This document shows, piece after piece, positions 16,054-23,915 of a stretch of 64,000 bases of DNA (within the stretch, counting starts at the first letter, position 1; every line of letters starts with the position of its first letter). Below the pieces are notes generated by a model, which was given only the letters and a program-made list of their open reading frames with translations, ran no database searches and was not told where the DNA came from. The DNA comes from Streptosporangium becharense (GTDB lineage: Bacteria; Actinomycetota; Actinomycetes; Streptosporangiales; Streptosporangiaceae). Made by a program: the position numbers and the translations under genes. The stretch spans positions 6,696,001 to 6,760,000 of the forward strand of contig NZ_JACHMP010000001.1 in NCBI RefSeq assembly GCF_014204985.1. The letters run 5' to 3'.

Positions 16054-16845
16054 GTGAACGTGCGCAAGCCGATCGAGTGCTGGCTGTCGGACATGGACGG
16101 CGTGCTCGTCCACGAAGGACACCCGGTCCCCGGTGCCGACGAGTTCATCCGCCGGCTGCGCGAGTCCGGAAAACGGTTCCTGGTGCTCACCAACAACTCG
16201 ATCTACACCCCGCGTGACCTGGCCGTCCGGCTGCGCGCGGCCGGCCTGGAGATCCCGCCGGAGTCGATCTGGACCTCGGCGCTGGCCACGGCCAGGTTCC
16301 TCGACGGCCAGCGTCCCGGCGGCTCGGCGTACGCGATCGGCGAGGCGGGGCTGACCACCGCGCTGCACGAGGTGGGCTACGTCCTGACCGACATCGACCC
16401 CGACTACGTGGTCCTCGGGGAGACCCGCACCTACAGCTTCACGCAGATCACCCGGGCCATCCGGCTGATCGAGGGCGGCGCCCGGTTCATCGCGACCAAC
16501 CCCGACCCGGTCGGGCCGTCGAATGAGGGCTCACTGCCCGCGTGCGGCGCGGTCGCGGCGATGATCACCAAGGCGACCGGGGTGGAGCCCTACTTCGTGG
16601 GCAAGCCCAACCCGATGATGATGCGCAGCGCGCTGCGCGCCATCGACGGGCACAGCGAGAGCACCGCCATGATCGGCGACCGGATGGACACCGACATCGT
16701 CTCCGGAATGGAGGCGGGGCTGCACACGATCCTGGTGCTGAGCGGGGTGGTGAGCGAGGGCCAGGTCGACCGCTACCCGTTCCGTCCCTCGCAGGTGGTC
16801 GACTCGATCGCCGACCTCATCCCGCTGATCGACGCCGATACCTGA
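16054..16845 (+). CDS. HAD superfamily IIA (NagD-like) phosphatase
   Basis: A 263-residue HAD phosphatase. Motif I is S-D-M-D-G-V-L (nucleophile D13), motif II L-T-N-N-S (near 44), and motif IV G-D-R-M-D-T-D-I, with the lysine in G-K-P-N-P. The cap type and P-D-P motif fit the IIA (NagD/AraL) group, which dephosphorylates small sugar or amino-sugar phosphates. GTG 16054 follows GGGGGA closely; GTG 16060 has the better 9-nt spacing. Confidence 0.87.
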   Translation: MNVRKPIECWLSDMDGVLVHEGHPVPGADEFIRRLRESGKRFLVLTNNSIYTPRDLAVRLRAAGLEIPPESIWTSALATARFLDGQRPGGSAYAIGEAGLTTALHEVGYVLTDIDPDYVVLGETRTYSFTQITRAIRLIEGGARFIATNPDPVGPSNEGSLPACGAVAAMITKATGVEPYFVGKPNPMMMRSALRAIDGHSESTAMIGDRMDTDIVSGMEAGLHTILVLSGVVSEGQVDRYPFRPSQVVDSIADLIPLIDADT

Positions 16846-16881
16846 CGGAACCTGGCAGGTGGGGCTGCCGTGCTGCCGGGT

Positions 16882-17082
16882 ATGACACGCGTTCATCCCT
16901 AGGTCGGCCCGAAGAAGGTCTTCGCCTGCTCCACCGAGTGGCCGGGATGGTGCCGGATCGGCAGGTCGCAGGAGGCGCTGGAGAACCTGGCGGCCTACAC
17001 GCCACGCCACCGAGTGGTGGCCGAGCGGACGTACGCCCGCAAGCTCGGAGTCCGGCAGAGGATCGCCGCGCCTGATCGCCGT
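16882..17082 (+). pseudogene. Remnant of a small WPGWCR-motif protein gene with in-frame stop
   Basis: ATG 16882 opens M-T-R-V-H-P and is then closed by TAG at 16900-16902. The same frame continues V-G-P-K-K-V-F-A-C-S-T-E-W-P-G-W-C-R, followed by a helix (E-A-L-E-N-L-A-A-Y) with normal high third-position GC. After about residue 60 it turns into Arg/Gly-rich, shadow-like sequence. The W-P-G-W-x-R pattern with a following E-A-L helix is one I associate with small uncharacterised actinobacterial proteins. It looks like a decayed gene, with a nonsense codon near the start and a lost C-terminus. Readthrough or a GTG start inside cannot be excluded. Confidence 0.55.
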
Positions 17083-17128
17083 TGCGGACGTGGGCTCCGA
17101 GGGGCCGGTGCCCTCCCGGCGGGGGAAC

Positions 17129-17551
17129 CTAGTCGTGGGTCCCGCGTAGGCGCTTGAGCTCGGAGCGGTGTTTTTTGGCGGCGATGCGCCGCTCGACGGC
17201 GCCTCTGCCGGGCTTGGTCGGGCGGCGCCTCTTGGGCGGCGGGGCGATGGCCTCCCGCAGGAGCTGGGCCAGGCGCATCCCGGCGGCCTCGCGGTTGCGC
17301 AGCTGGGAGCGGAACTCCGAGGCGGCGATGGTGATCACCCCGTTCACCAGGCGCGGGCCGAGGCGCTCCAGCGCGCGGGCCTTGAGAGCCGGGCCCAGTG
17401 CCTCACTGGCGGCCAGGTCGAAGCTCAGCTCCACCCGGCTGTCGGTGGTGTTGACCCCCTGCCCGCCGGGGCCCGAGGAGCGGGAGAAGCGCCAGCCGAG
17501 CTCGGTCTCGGGGATGGAGATCGAGCCGCTGATGTGGAGCGGGCCGGGCAT
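17129..17551 (-). CDS. arfB: Alternative ribosome-rescue factor / peptidyl-tRNA hydrolase
   Basis: A 140-residue ArfB (YaeJ) homologue. The class-1 release factor core is clear: R-S-S-G-P-G-G-Q-G-V-N (catalytic GGQ near residue 29), then T-T-D-S-R-V-E-L. The C-terminal tail is rich in Lys/Arg (K-K-H-R-S-E-L-K-R-L-R), as required for insertion into an empty mRNA channel. ArfB hydrolyses peptidyl-tRNA on stalled non-stop ribosomes. It stands alone on the minus strand. Confidence 0.93.
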   Translation of the reverse strand: MPGPLHISGSISIPETELGWRFSRSSGPGGQGVNTTDSRVELSFDLAASEALGPALKARALERLGPRLVNGVITIAASEFRSQLRNREAAGMRLAQLLREAIAPPPKRRRPTKPGRGAVERRIAAKKHRSELKRLRGTHD

Positions 17552-17799
17552 GGCGGTGACGTCCTTCGGGTGGGAGGAGTGCTGGTGGCGGGGTGTGGTC
17601 TCAGGTTAGCCGGGGGTCACGGGTGCCGATCAAATGAATTTATGCCCGTTTCATGAGTGTTGATGAGTTCTGTACCGCAGATGCTCCGGCCGGTTCCACC
17701 GCGCTCTTGTGACGCCGGGATCCGTCCGCCACAGTGGCTCGGGGGCGGGCCGAGGGTGCCCGCGGACCGGGCGGATCCGGCAATCGGGAGGCGGGGAGC

Positions 17800-18639
17800 A
17801 TGAGTGTGATCGTCGGCGTGCACGGGATCGGGAAGTACCGCTACTACCGCGGCGCCGGCAACTCCGTCACCGGCGCCGCCGCCGCGATGCGCGGCAAGTG
17901 GGACCGCTACCTGCACCGGGGCCTGGGAGGCGGCAGGCCGCACGCCGGGGAGCGTTACATCGCCGAGGTCGCCTACTACGCCCACCTGCTCGGCGAGCGC
18001 AAGGACGACTCGCCGCGCGCCGTGCAGGCCATGGACGCCGGAACCCAGGAGGTGTTCGCCGCCTGGGCCGCCCAGCTCGACGCGGTGGGGGAGGGGCTGA
18101 CCGGGGCCCTGCACCGGGTGACCGGCTGGCTCCTCGACCGTCTGGACGCGGGCGCCGCCGACTTCGCCGGGTTCTTCTGCCCGGAGGTCGCCGCTTACAT
18201 GGCGGCCGGGGGTGAGACGCGCGCGGGGTGCCGGTCCGCGGTGGCCGAGGTGATCCGGCGCAACCGGCCGAAGGTGGTGATCGCCCACTCGCTGGGCAGC
18301 GTGGTGACGTACGAGACGCTGTGGGCCCATCCGGACCTGGAGGTGGAGCTGCTGGTCACGCTCGGCAGCCCGCTCGGCATGCGTGATGTGATCTTCGAAC
18401 GTCTGGTGCCGGCCCCGGTCGGCGGCAGGGGCGGGCGGCCCCCGGGAGTGCGGCGCTGGGTCAACATCGCCGACAAGGACGACATCGCGGCCATCCCGCC
18501 GAACCTGCGCGGCTGCTTCACCGGCGTCGACCAGGAGGTCCTCGTCGACCTCGACTGGATCGACTTCCACACGGCCGAGAAGTATCTGGGCTGCGAGGCG
18601 CTCATCCCCCACCTCACGCCGTACCTGGACCGACAGTGA
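17800..18639 (+). CDS. Alpha/beta hydrolase-fold protein
   Basis: A 279-residue protein beginning V-I-V-G-V-H-G-I-G, a typical first strand plus oxyanion-hole loop. The nucleophile elbow is I-A-H-S-L-G-S (Ser about residue 166) followed by a helix. A catalytic Asp or His could be provided by D-K-D-D or the later D-F-H (near residue 258). There is no signal peptide, so the protein is cytosolic. Substrate unknown. ATG 17800 was chosen because a G-rich GGAGGCGGGGAG stretch precedes it. Confidence 0.75.
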   Translation: MSVIVGVHGIGKYRYYRGAGNSVTGAAAAMRGKWDRYLHRGLGGGRPHAGERYIAEVAYYAHLLGERKDDSPRAVQAMDAGTQEVFAAWAAQLDAVGEGLTGALHRVTGWLLDRLDAGAADFAGFFCPEVAAYMAAGGETRAGCRSAVAEVIRRNRPKVVIAHSLGSVVTYETLWAHPDLEVELLVTLGSPLGMRDVIFERLVPAPVGGRGGRPPGVRRWVNIADKDDIAAIPPNLRGCFTGVDQEVLVDLDWIDFHTAEKYLGCEALIPHLTPYLDRQ

Positions 18640-18818
18640 GGATGTAGGTGAACGCCTCCCGGTAGAGCTCGGCTCTTGGCCTGACTGACCATAGGAGCAT
18701 CCCCCGGACTGACGGTTGCGCGGTCCCCGGGTCCTTCGCGGTCCCTTCACGGCCCCTTCGCGCGTCCTTCGCCCGCCGGCCGGGCGGGGTTCGATCACGG
18801 TGGGTAACGCGCCCGCCT

Positions 18819-18847
18819 GTGCAGCGGCTGTTCACCCTGCCTTGACG
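18819..18847 (+). promoter_or_regulatory. Candidate PHO box ahead of phoD
   Basis: Three heptamers spaced exactly 11 bp apart read GTGCAGC (18819), GTTCACC (18830) and CTTGACG (18841). Streptomycete PhoP sites are direct repeats of 11-bp units with a GTTCACC core. The middle unit is a perfect core; the flanking ones are imperfect. Its position 44-72 bp before the phoD start fits phosphate control. Confidence 0.45.
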
Positions 18848-18890
18848 CACGGGCCACAGCGGGGAAAGCTCGGGCGGCTGCACTGGCGGT

Positions 18891-20432
18891 GTGGAGCAGA
18901 CGCCGTCACGCAGAGTGTTCCTTTCCGCCGCCGCAGCCAGTGCGGGCGGCCTGTTGCTGACCGGGGCCGGGCTCGGCCCGAGCCGGACCCTCGCCACTGA
19001 CCCGTTCACCCTGGGCGTCGCCTCCGGTGACCCGTCCGGGGACGGGGTCGTGCTGTGGACCCGCCTCGCCCTCGACCCGCTCGGGACGAACGGCCGGGGC
19101 GGGATGCCGGTCCGGGACGTGGACGTGCAGTGGCAGCTCGCCACCGACGAGCGGTTCGCCAAGGTGGTCCGCAGGGGCACCGAGACCGCGCGCTGGAAGC
19201 GGGCGCACAGCGTCCACGTCGAGCTGGAGGGGCTGGAGCCCGGCCGGGAGTACTTCTACCGTTTCCGGGCCGAAGGCCACCTGTCACCGGTCGGCCGCAC
19301 CCGCACCGCCCCGGCCGCACTGTCGCCGCTGACCTTCGCCGTCGCCGCCTGTGCCCACTACGAGCACGGTTTCTACACGGCGTACCGCCGACTGGCCGAG
19401 CAGGACCCCGATCTGGTCGTGCACCTGGGCGACTACATCTACGAGTACGCACCCAAGGGGTACACCGCGCTGGGCGGCAGCGTCCGCCGGCACACCTCGG
19501 GCAAGTGCGCCACGCTGGCCGACTACCGGATCCGGCACGCGCAGTACAAGAGCGACCCGGACCTGCAGGCGGCGCACGCGGTCGCGCCATGGCTGGTCGC
19601 CTTCGACGACCACGAGATCGAGAACAACTGGGCCGCCGACGTCTCCAGCACCGGCGCGCCGTCCTTCGCCCGGCGCAGGGCCAACGCCTTCCAGGCCTAC
19701 TACGAGAACATGCCGCTGCGCCGCTCCAGCGTGCCCGGGGGGACGTCGATGCGGGTCCACCGGCGGGTGGACTGGGGGCCGCTGGCCCGCTTCCACCTGC
19801 TCGACACCCGGCAGTTCCGCGACGACCAGGCGTGCGAGGACGGGATCAGGGCGGGCTGCGACGACCGGCTCGACACCGGGCGTACCTTGCTGGGGGAGGA
19901 CCAGCGGCGCTGGCTGCTGGACGGCCTCGCCGAGTCCGGCACCCGCTGGAACCTGGTGGGCCAGCAGATCCTGATGGCCCAGCGCGACGTCAAGGCCGGT
20001 CCGGGCACCGAGGTCAACATGGACTCCTGGGACGGTTACGCCGCCGAGCGCACCCGGCTGCTGACCGGGTTCCGCGACTCCGGCGCGGCCAACCCGGTGG
20101 TGCTGACCGGTGACGCGCACATGCACCACGCCGCAGACCTCAAGCTCGACTTCGACGACCCCGACTCCCCCCGGGTAGCGGTGGAACTGGTCACCTCGTC
20201 GATCGCCAGCGACGGTGACGGCTACCGGGACGAGGCGCGCGTCGCCGAGACGATCGCGGAGAACCCGCACATCTCCTACCTGGACCAGCGCCGCGGCTAC
20301 CTGGTCTGCCGCCTGGAGGCGGAGGAACTGCGGGCCGACTTCCGCACGCTGGACTACATCAGCCGCCGCGGAGCCCCGGCGAAGACGGGCGCCACGTTCA
20401 CCATCCCCGCGGGGGAGTCTGCCCTGACCTGA
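18891..20432 (+). CDS. phoD: PhoD-type alkaline phosphatase / phosphodiesterase (Tat-exported)
   Basis: A 513-residue exported phosphatase. The N-terminus has a twin-arginine motif S-R-R-V-F-L followed by an Ala/Gly/Leu-rich h-region. An N-terminal fibronectin-like PhoD domain (F-T-L-G-V-A-S-G-D-P) precedes the metallophosphatase core. Metal-ligand motifs include V-H-L-G-D-Y-I-Y-E, F-D-D-H-E-I-E-N-N-W and L-T-G-D-A-H. PhoD enzymes use Fe/Ca to release phosphate from mono- and diesters outside the cell. GTG 18891 is the start. A PhoP-like repeat lies upstream. Confidence 0.92.
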   Translation: MEQTPSRRVFLSAAAASAGGLLLTGAGLGPSRTLATDPFTLGVASGDPSGDGVVLWTRLALDPLGTNGRGGMPVRDVDVQWQLATDERFAKVVRRGTETARWKRAHSVHVELEGLEPGREYFYRFRAEGHLSPVGRTRTAPAALSPLTFAVAACAHYEHGFYTAYRRLAEQDPDLVVHLGDYIYEYAPKGYTALGGSVRRHTSGKCATLADYRIRHAQYKSDPDLQAAHAVAPWLVAFDDHEIENNWAADVSSTGAPSFARRRANAFQAYYENMPLRRSSVPGGTSMRVHRRVDWGPLARFHLLDTRQFRDDQACEDGIRAGCDDRLDTGRTLLGEDQRRWLLDGLAESGTRWNLVGQQILMAQRDVKAGPGTEVNMDSWDGYAAERTRLLTGFRDSGAANPVVLTGDAHMHHAADLKLDFDDPDSPRVAVELVTSSIASDGDGYRDEARVAETIAENPHISYLDQRRGYLVCRLEAEELRADFRTLDYISRRGAPAKTGATFTIPAGESALT

Positions 20433-20462
20433 ACCGCAGCGGAATTTCGCGGTATTTGATGG

Positions 20463-21089
20463 ATGATGCCGCCTATGAGGTCCATCGCTACGAGGCTCAC
20501 CGCCGCGGCCGTCGCCGCCGCGCTGGGCGGCTCCCTCCTCGTCCAGAACCCCGCCGCGGCCGTCACGGTCTCCGCCGCGGCCTCCCCCGCCGACGTCGCG
20601 TCCTCAGCGGAGGCTGTGCCTTCGGTGGCGGCCGTGTCCTCGGCGGAGGCCGTGCTCTCCGCCGAGGCCGTGTCGCCGGCCGCGGCCGGGCCCGCCGCCG
20701 CCGACTTCCGTTACGAGATCTCCTTCCCCAAGCACGTCCGGCGCGGCCAGTCGCTCGTCTTCACGGTCAAGGTCCGCAACCGCAAGGCCCGCGGCCAGCA
20801 CTACGTGGCGCTCGTCGGCGACTTCCCCGGACGCTTCCGCAGGATCAAGGTGATCTCCAAGCCGCGCAGCGTGAAGTGCGGGGTCAAGCGCCTCGACCTG
20901 TCGTGCTGGATCACCTCCCTCGACAGGGGCGACTCGACGACCGTGCGGATCCGCGCCTGGGCCGGAACCCGCCGCGGCACGGCCACGGTCCGGTTCGGGG
21001 CTCTGGTCACCGAGGACGCGAAGGCCGATCTCCGCAAGCTCACCAAGAAGATCCGCCGCACCATCAAGGCCGGCATACGGATCCGTTAG
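20463..21089 (+). CDS. Secreted protein of unknown function
   Basis: About 208 residues. A Sec signal peptide (R-S-I-A-T-R-L then an Ala/Leu-rich core, cleavage near A-A-A-V) is followed by an Ala/Ser/Val/Glu-rich stretch with repeated S-A-E-A-V. Then comes a beta-rich domain (residues about 80-185) reminiscent of DUF11-like repeats (V-F-T-V-K-V-R-N-R-K-A). Two Cys in the domain (K-C-G-V, S-C-W-I) could form a disulfide. The C-terminal tail is strongly basic. ATG 20463, 20466 or 20475 could be used. It ends 4 bp inside the convergent FG-GAP gene. Confidence 0.7.
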   Translation: MMPPMRSIATRLTAAAVAAALGGSLLVQNPAAAVTVSAAASPADVASSAEAVPSVAAVSSAEAVLSAEAVSPAAAGPAAADFRYEISFPKHVRRGQSLVFTVKVRNRKARGQHYVALVGDFPGRFRRIKVISKPRSVKCGVKRLDLSCWITSLDRGDSTTVRIRAWAGTRRGTATVRFGALVTEDAKADLRKLTKKIRRTIKAGIRIR

Positions 21090-22513
21090 GAGGCCGGTCC
21101 CGCCATGGCGTAGCCGAACAGGGAGGCGCCGTCGACGGTGGCCAGGGTCTTGGCCGTCGACGGGCGGACGCCCGGGTAGGAGCCCTGCCTGGCGGACGTC
21201 CGCAGCAGGGTGAGCCTGCCGTCGCCGGGGGCGGCGACGACCAGCCCGCGGCCGGCGACCGCGAGCGCGCCGCCGAAGTGTCCCCCCTTGCCGGTGAACA
21301 ACAGATTGTGGTTCTTCGTCAGGCCGCCGGACCGGGTCCCGGCGAGCACCTGCACGGCGTTCTCACCCGGCACCCCGATCACCAGTTCGTCGTCCCCGTC
21401 GCCGTTGAGGTCCCCGGCGGCCAGGGCGGCGCCGAACCGGTCGAAGTAACGCGGGGTGCCCTTGAGGGCCCGCTGCGACCACGCCTCCGAGCGCGCCGTC
21501 CGCAGCCCGCCACGGGAGCCGTACACGACGTTGACGGTGCCGTCGCCGTACTCCATCGCCCGCTGGTTGTCGGTCAGGCCCTCCCCCGGCACCCCGATCG
21601 CCAGGTCGTCGCGGCCGTCGGCGTCGAAGTCGCCGGTCGCCAGGGCCGCGCCGAAGGAGTCCCACGCCTCGGCGAGGCCGGTGATCCACGGGCTGTCCTG
21701 GGTGAGCAGGACGGCCTTCCTGCGGCGGACGTCGAGCACGGTGACCGAACCCTGACCGTTCTTCAGGATCGTGTCCGCGGGGGCGCCCGCGGCGATCTCG
21801 TCACGGCCGTCGCCGTCGAAGTCGCCGGTGGCGAGCACCGCGCCGAACTGGTCGGTGGTCCGCTCGTTCTGGCCGATCCACCCGGTCTCCTGCGTGACCA
21901 GGTACGGGCGGCGGCCCTTGAACCCGTACACGCCGACCGCGCCGCCGCGCAGCCCGGGAGCGCCGATCACCAGCTCGTCGTCGCCGTCCCCGTCCAGGTC
22001 CCCGGCGGCCAGGGCCGCGCCGAACCGGGCCGATCCCCGCTTGCCGCCCAGATCCCCGATGTCGATCGTCCTGCCGGGACGTAGGCCGCCGGAAGAGCCG
22101 TGGAACAGTTGCACGGCCCCGTCCCCGTCGGCGCCGACCCTGGCGCGGTCCTCCTCGGAGACGCCCACGGCCAGGTCCGCGCAGCCGTCGCCGTCGAAGT
22201 CGCCGGTCGCCAGGGCGGAGCCGAAGGAGTCCGCGGTCTCGGCCTCCCCGGGCACACCGGGGCCGTCCTGGGTCAGCCGCCTCTCGGCGCGCATGCCGTA
22301 CAGCACGGTGACGGAACCCGCGCGGGCGTGCCCGCCCACCTCGGCGTACGGGGCGGCGACCACGAGGTCGGCCCGTCCGTCGCCGTCGAAGTCGGCGGCG
22401 CGGCCGGAGCAGGCACGTGCCGCGGGGTCCGCGGTCACCGGGACCGCCGAGGCGGGCGAGGCCGGGACGAGCAGGGAGGCCAGAACGGCGGGGGCGAGAA
22501 ACGCTGCTCTCAT
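21086..22513 (-). CDS. Secreted FG-GAP (integrin-like beta-propeller) repeat protein
   Basis: A 475-residue exported protein. A signal peptide is followed by about seven FG-GAP/VCBS-type repeats, each with a Ca-binding D-x-D-G-D-G-x-D-D/A-L loop (D-F-D-G-D-G-R-A-D-L, D-L-D-G-D-G-D-D-E-L and so on) and F-G-A-A-L-A-T-G-D-F before it. These build a beta-propeller as in integrin alpha chains and typically mediate ligand or polysaccharide contacts. No catalytic domain is attached. ATG 22513 was chosen over 22552 because the signal peptide starts there. Confidence 0.9.
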   Translation of the reverse strand: MRAAFLAPAVLASLLVPASPASAVPVTADPAARACSGRAADFDGDGRADLVVAAPYAEVGGHARAGSVTVLYGMRAERRLTQDGPGVPGEAETADSFGSALATGDFDGDGCADLAVGVSEEDRARVGADGDGAVQLFHGSSGGLRPGRTIDIGDLGGKRGSARFGAALAAGDLDGDGDDELVIGAPGLRGGAVGVYGFKGRRPYLVTQETGWIGQNERTTDQFGAVLATGDFDGDGRDEIAAGAPADTILKNGQGSVTVLDVRRRKAVLLTQDSPWITGLAEAWDSFGAALATGDFDADGRDDLAIGVPGEGLTDNQRAMEYGDGTVNVVYGSRGGLRTARSEAWSQRALKGTPRYFDRFGAALAAGDLNGDGDDELVIGVPGENAVQVLAGTRSGGLTKNHNLLFTGKGGHFGGALAVAGRGLVVAAPGDGRLTLLRTSARQGSYPGVRPSTAKTLATVDGASLFGYAMAGPAS

Positions 22514-22608
22514 ACCGACGATGGTTTCCGGGCATTCGGACACGCGGCCCACCGGAACATGAAATCCACGTGGCCGGTGCGGGTAAAGAACATGCCAGGA
22601 TTGGGGGC

Positions 22609-23838
22609 ATGGAAATCGATCTGGCGGATCTGGATTTCTGGCGGCGGCCGCTCAAGGAGCGGCATGAGGCGTTCGCGCGGCTGCGCGAGCTGGACCGGCC
22701 GGTGTTCTTCCAGGAGAAACGGATCCCGCTGCTCCGCTCAGGCGGAGGATTCTACGCGCTCGTCCGCCACGCGGATGTGGTCGAGGCCAGCCGGAACGCC
22801 AAGGTGTTCTCCAGTGAACCCGCGGTGACCAGCCCCGAGCCGCCGGGCTGGGTCAAGCACGTGTTCGGCGAGTCCATGGTCAACATGGACGACCCCCGGC
22901 ACGCCCGTCTGCGCCGCATCGTCTCCCGCGCGTTCAGCCCGAAGATGCTGAGCAACCTGCAGGGCGACATCGAGGCCGCGTGCACGCGGATCGTCGACGA
23001 CGTGGTGGCCTCCGGACCGCGCGACTTCGTCCGCCAGGTGGCCGCCCGACTGCCCATCAACGTCATCTGCGACATGATGAACATCCCCGGCGAGATCAGG
23101 GAACGGGTTCACCGGCACGTCGACATCTCCACCGCCTACTCCGGCGTCCGGCCCAGCCTGGCGCACACGGTCAGAATGGCCGGGCAGAACACGCTCGCGC
23201 TGCTCGCCCTGCAACGCCTGGTGATCAACCTCGGCAGGGAGCGTGCCGCGAACCCCGGCGGCGACCTCGTCTCCGCGCTGGTCACCGCCAACGTCGACGG
23301 TGAGAGGCTGACCGACCGGGAACTGGGCTCGTTCTTCACACTCCTGCTCGTGGCGGGCAACGAGACGGCCCGCAACACCATGGCGCACGGCATCAAGCTG
23401 CTCACCGACAACCCGGAGCAGCGGCGCCTGCTGGTCGAGGACTTCGACGCGCACATCGGCGGCGCGATCGAGGAGATCGTCCGCCACGTCTCGCCGATCA
23501 TCCAGTTCCGCCGGACCGTCACCCAGGACTACGACCTGCGCGGCCTGCACCTGAAGGCCGGGGACAAGGTGGTGCTCTTCTACGGCTCGGCCAACCGCGA
23601 CGAGGACGTCTTCCCCGATCCCGACCGGTTCGACATCACCCGCGACACCAAGCCGCACGTCGGTTTCGGCGGTCCCGGGCCCCACTTCTGCCTGGGTGCC
23701 AACCTCGCCCGCCAGGAGATCAGGACCATGTTCCGGGAGCTGTTCACCCGGCTGCCGGAGATCTGCTCGGTCGGCGAGCCCGAGCTGCTGCTCTCCAACT
23801 TCGACAACAGCGTCCGCAGCCAGGCGTTCGCCTTCTGA
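22609..23838 (+). CDS. Cytochrome P450
   Basis: A 409-residue soluble bacterial P450. Motifs: M-D-D-P-R-H-A-R-L-R-R-I-V-S-R-A-F (helix C region, near residue 95), I-helix A-G-N-E-T-A-R in which the usual Thr-Thr/Ser is Thr-Ala, E-E-I-V-R (ExxR), and heme loop F-G-G-P-G-P-H-F-C-L-G (Cys near residue 363). The style resembles the CYP124/125/142 group of lipid- and sterol-oxidising actinobacterial P450s. No ferredoxin gene is adjacent. GGGGG lies just before ATG 22609. Confidence 0.92.
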   Translation: MEIDLADLDFWRRPLKERHEAFARLRELDRPVFFQEKRIPLLRSGGGFYALVRHADVVEASRNAKVFSSEPAVTSPEPPGWVKHVFGESMVNMDDPRHARLRRIVSRAFSPKMLSNLQGDIEAACTRIVDDVVASGPRDFVRQVAARLPINVICDMMNIPGEIRERVHRHVDISTAYSGVRPSLAHTVRMAGQNTLALLALQRLVINLGRERAANPGGDLVSALVTANVDGERLTDRELGSFFTLLLVAGNETARNTMAHGIKLLTDNPEQRRLLVEDFDAHIGGAIEEIVRHVSPIIQFRRTVTQDYDLRGLHLKAGDKVVLFYGSANRDEDVFPDPDRFDITRDTKPHVGFGGPGPHFCLGANLARQEIRTMFRELFTRLPEICSVGEPELLLSNFDNSVRSQAFAF

Positions 23839-23871
23839 TCCCGGCGTCCGCCCGCCGGACACGGCTCGGGT

Positions 23872-23892
23872 GGGCGGATGACCGGTCCGCCC
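23872..23892. terminator. Hairpin between convergent P450 and MFS genes
   Basis: GGGCGGA (23872-23878) pairs with TCCGCCC (23886-23892) around a 7-nt loop in the 77-bp gap between convergent genes. Confidence 0.5.
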
Positions 23893-23915
23893 GCCCGCTC
23901 ACCCGTCCGGGCCGG

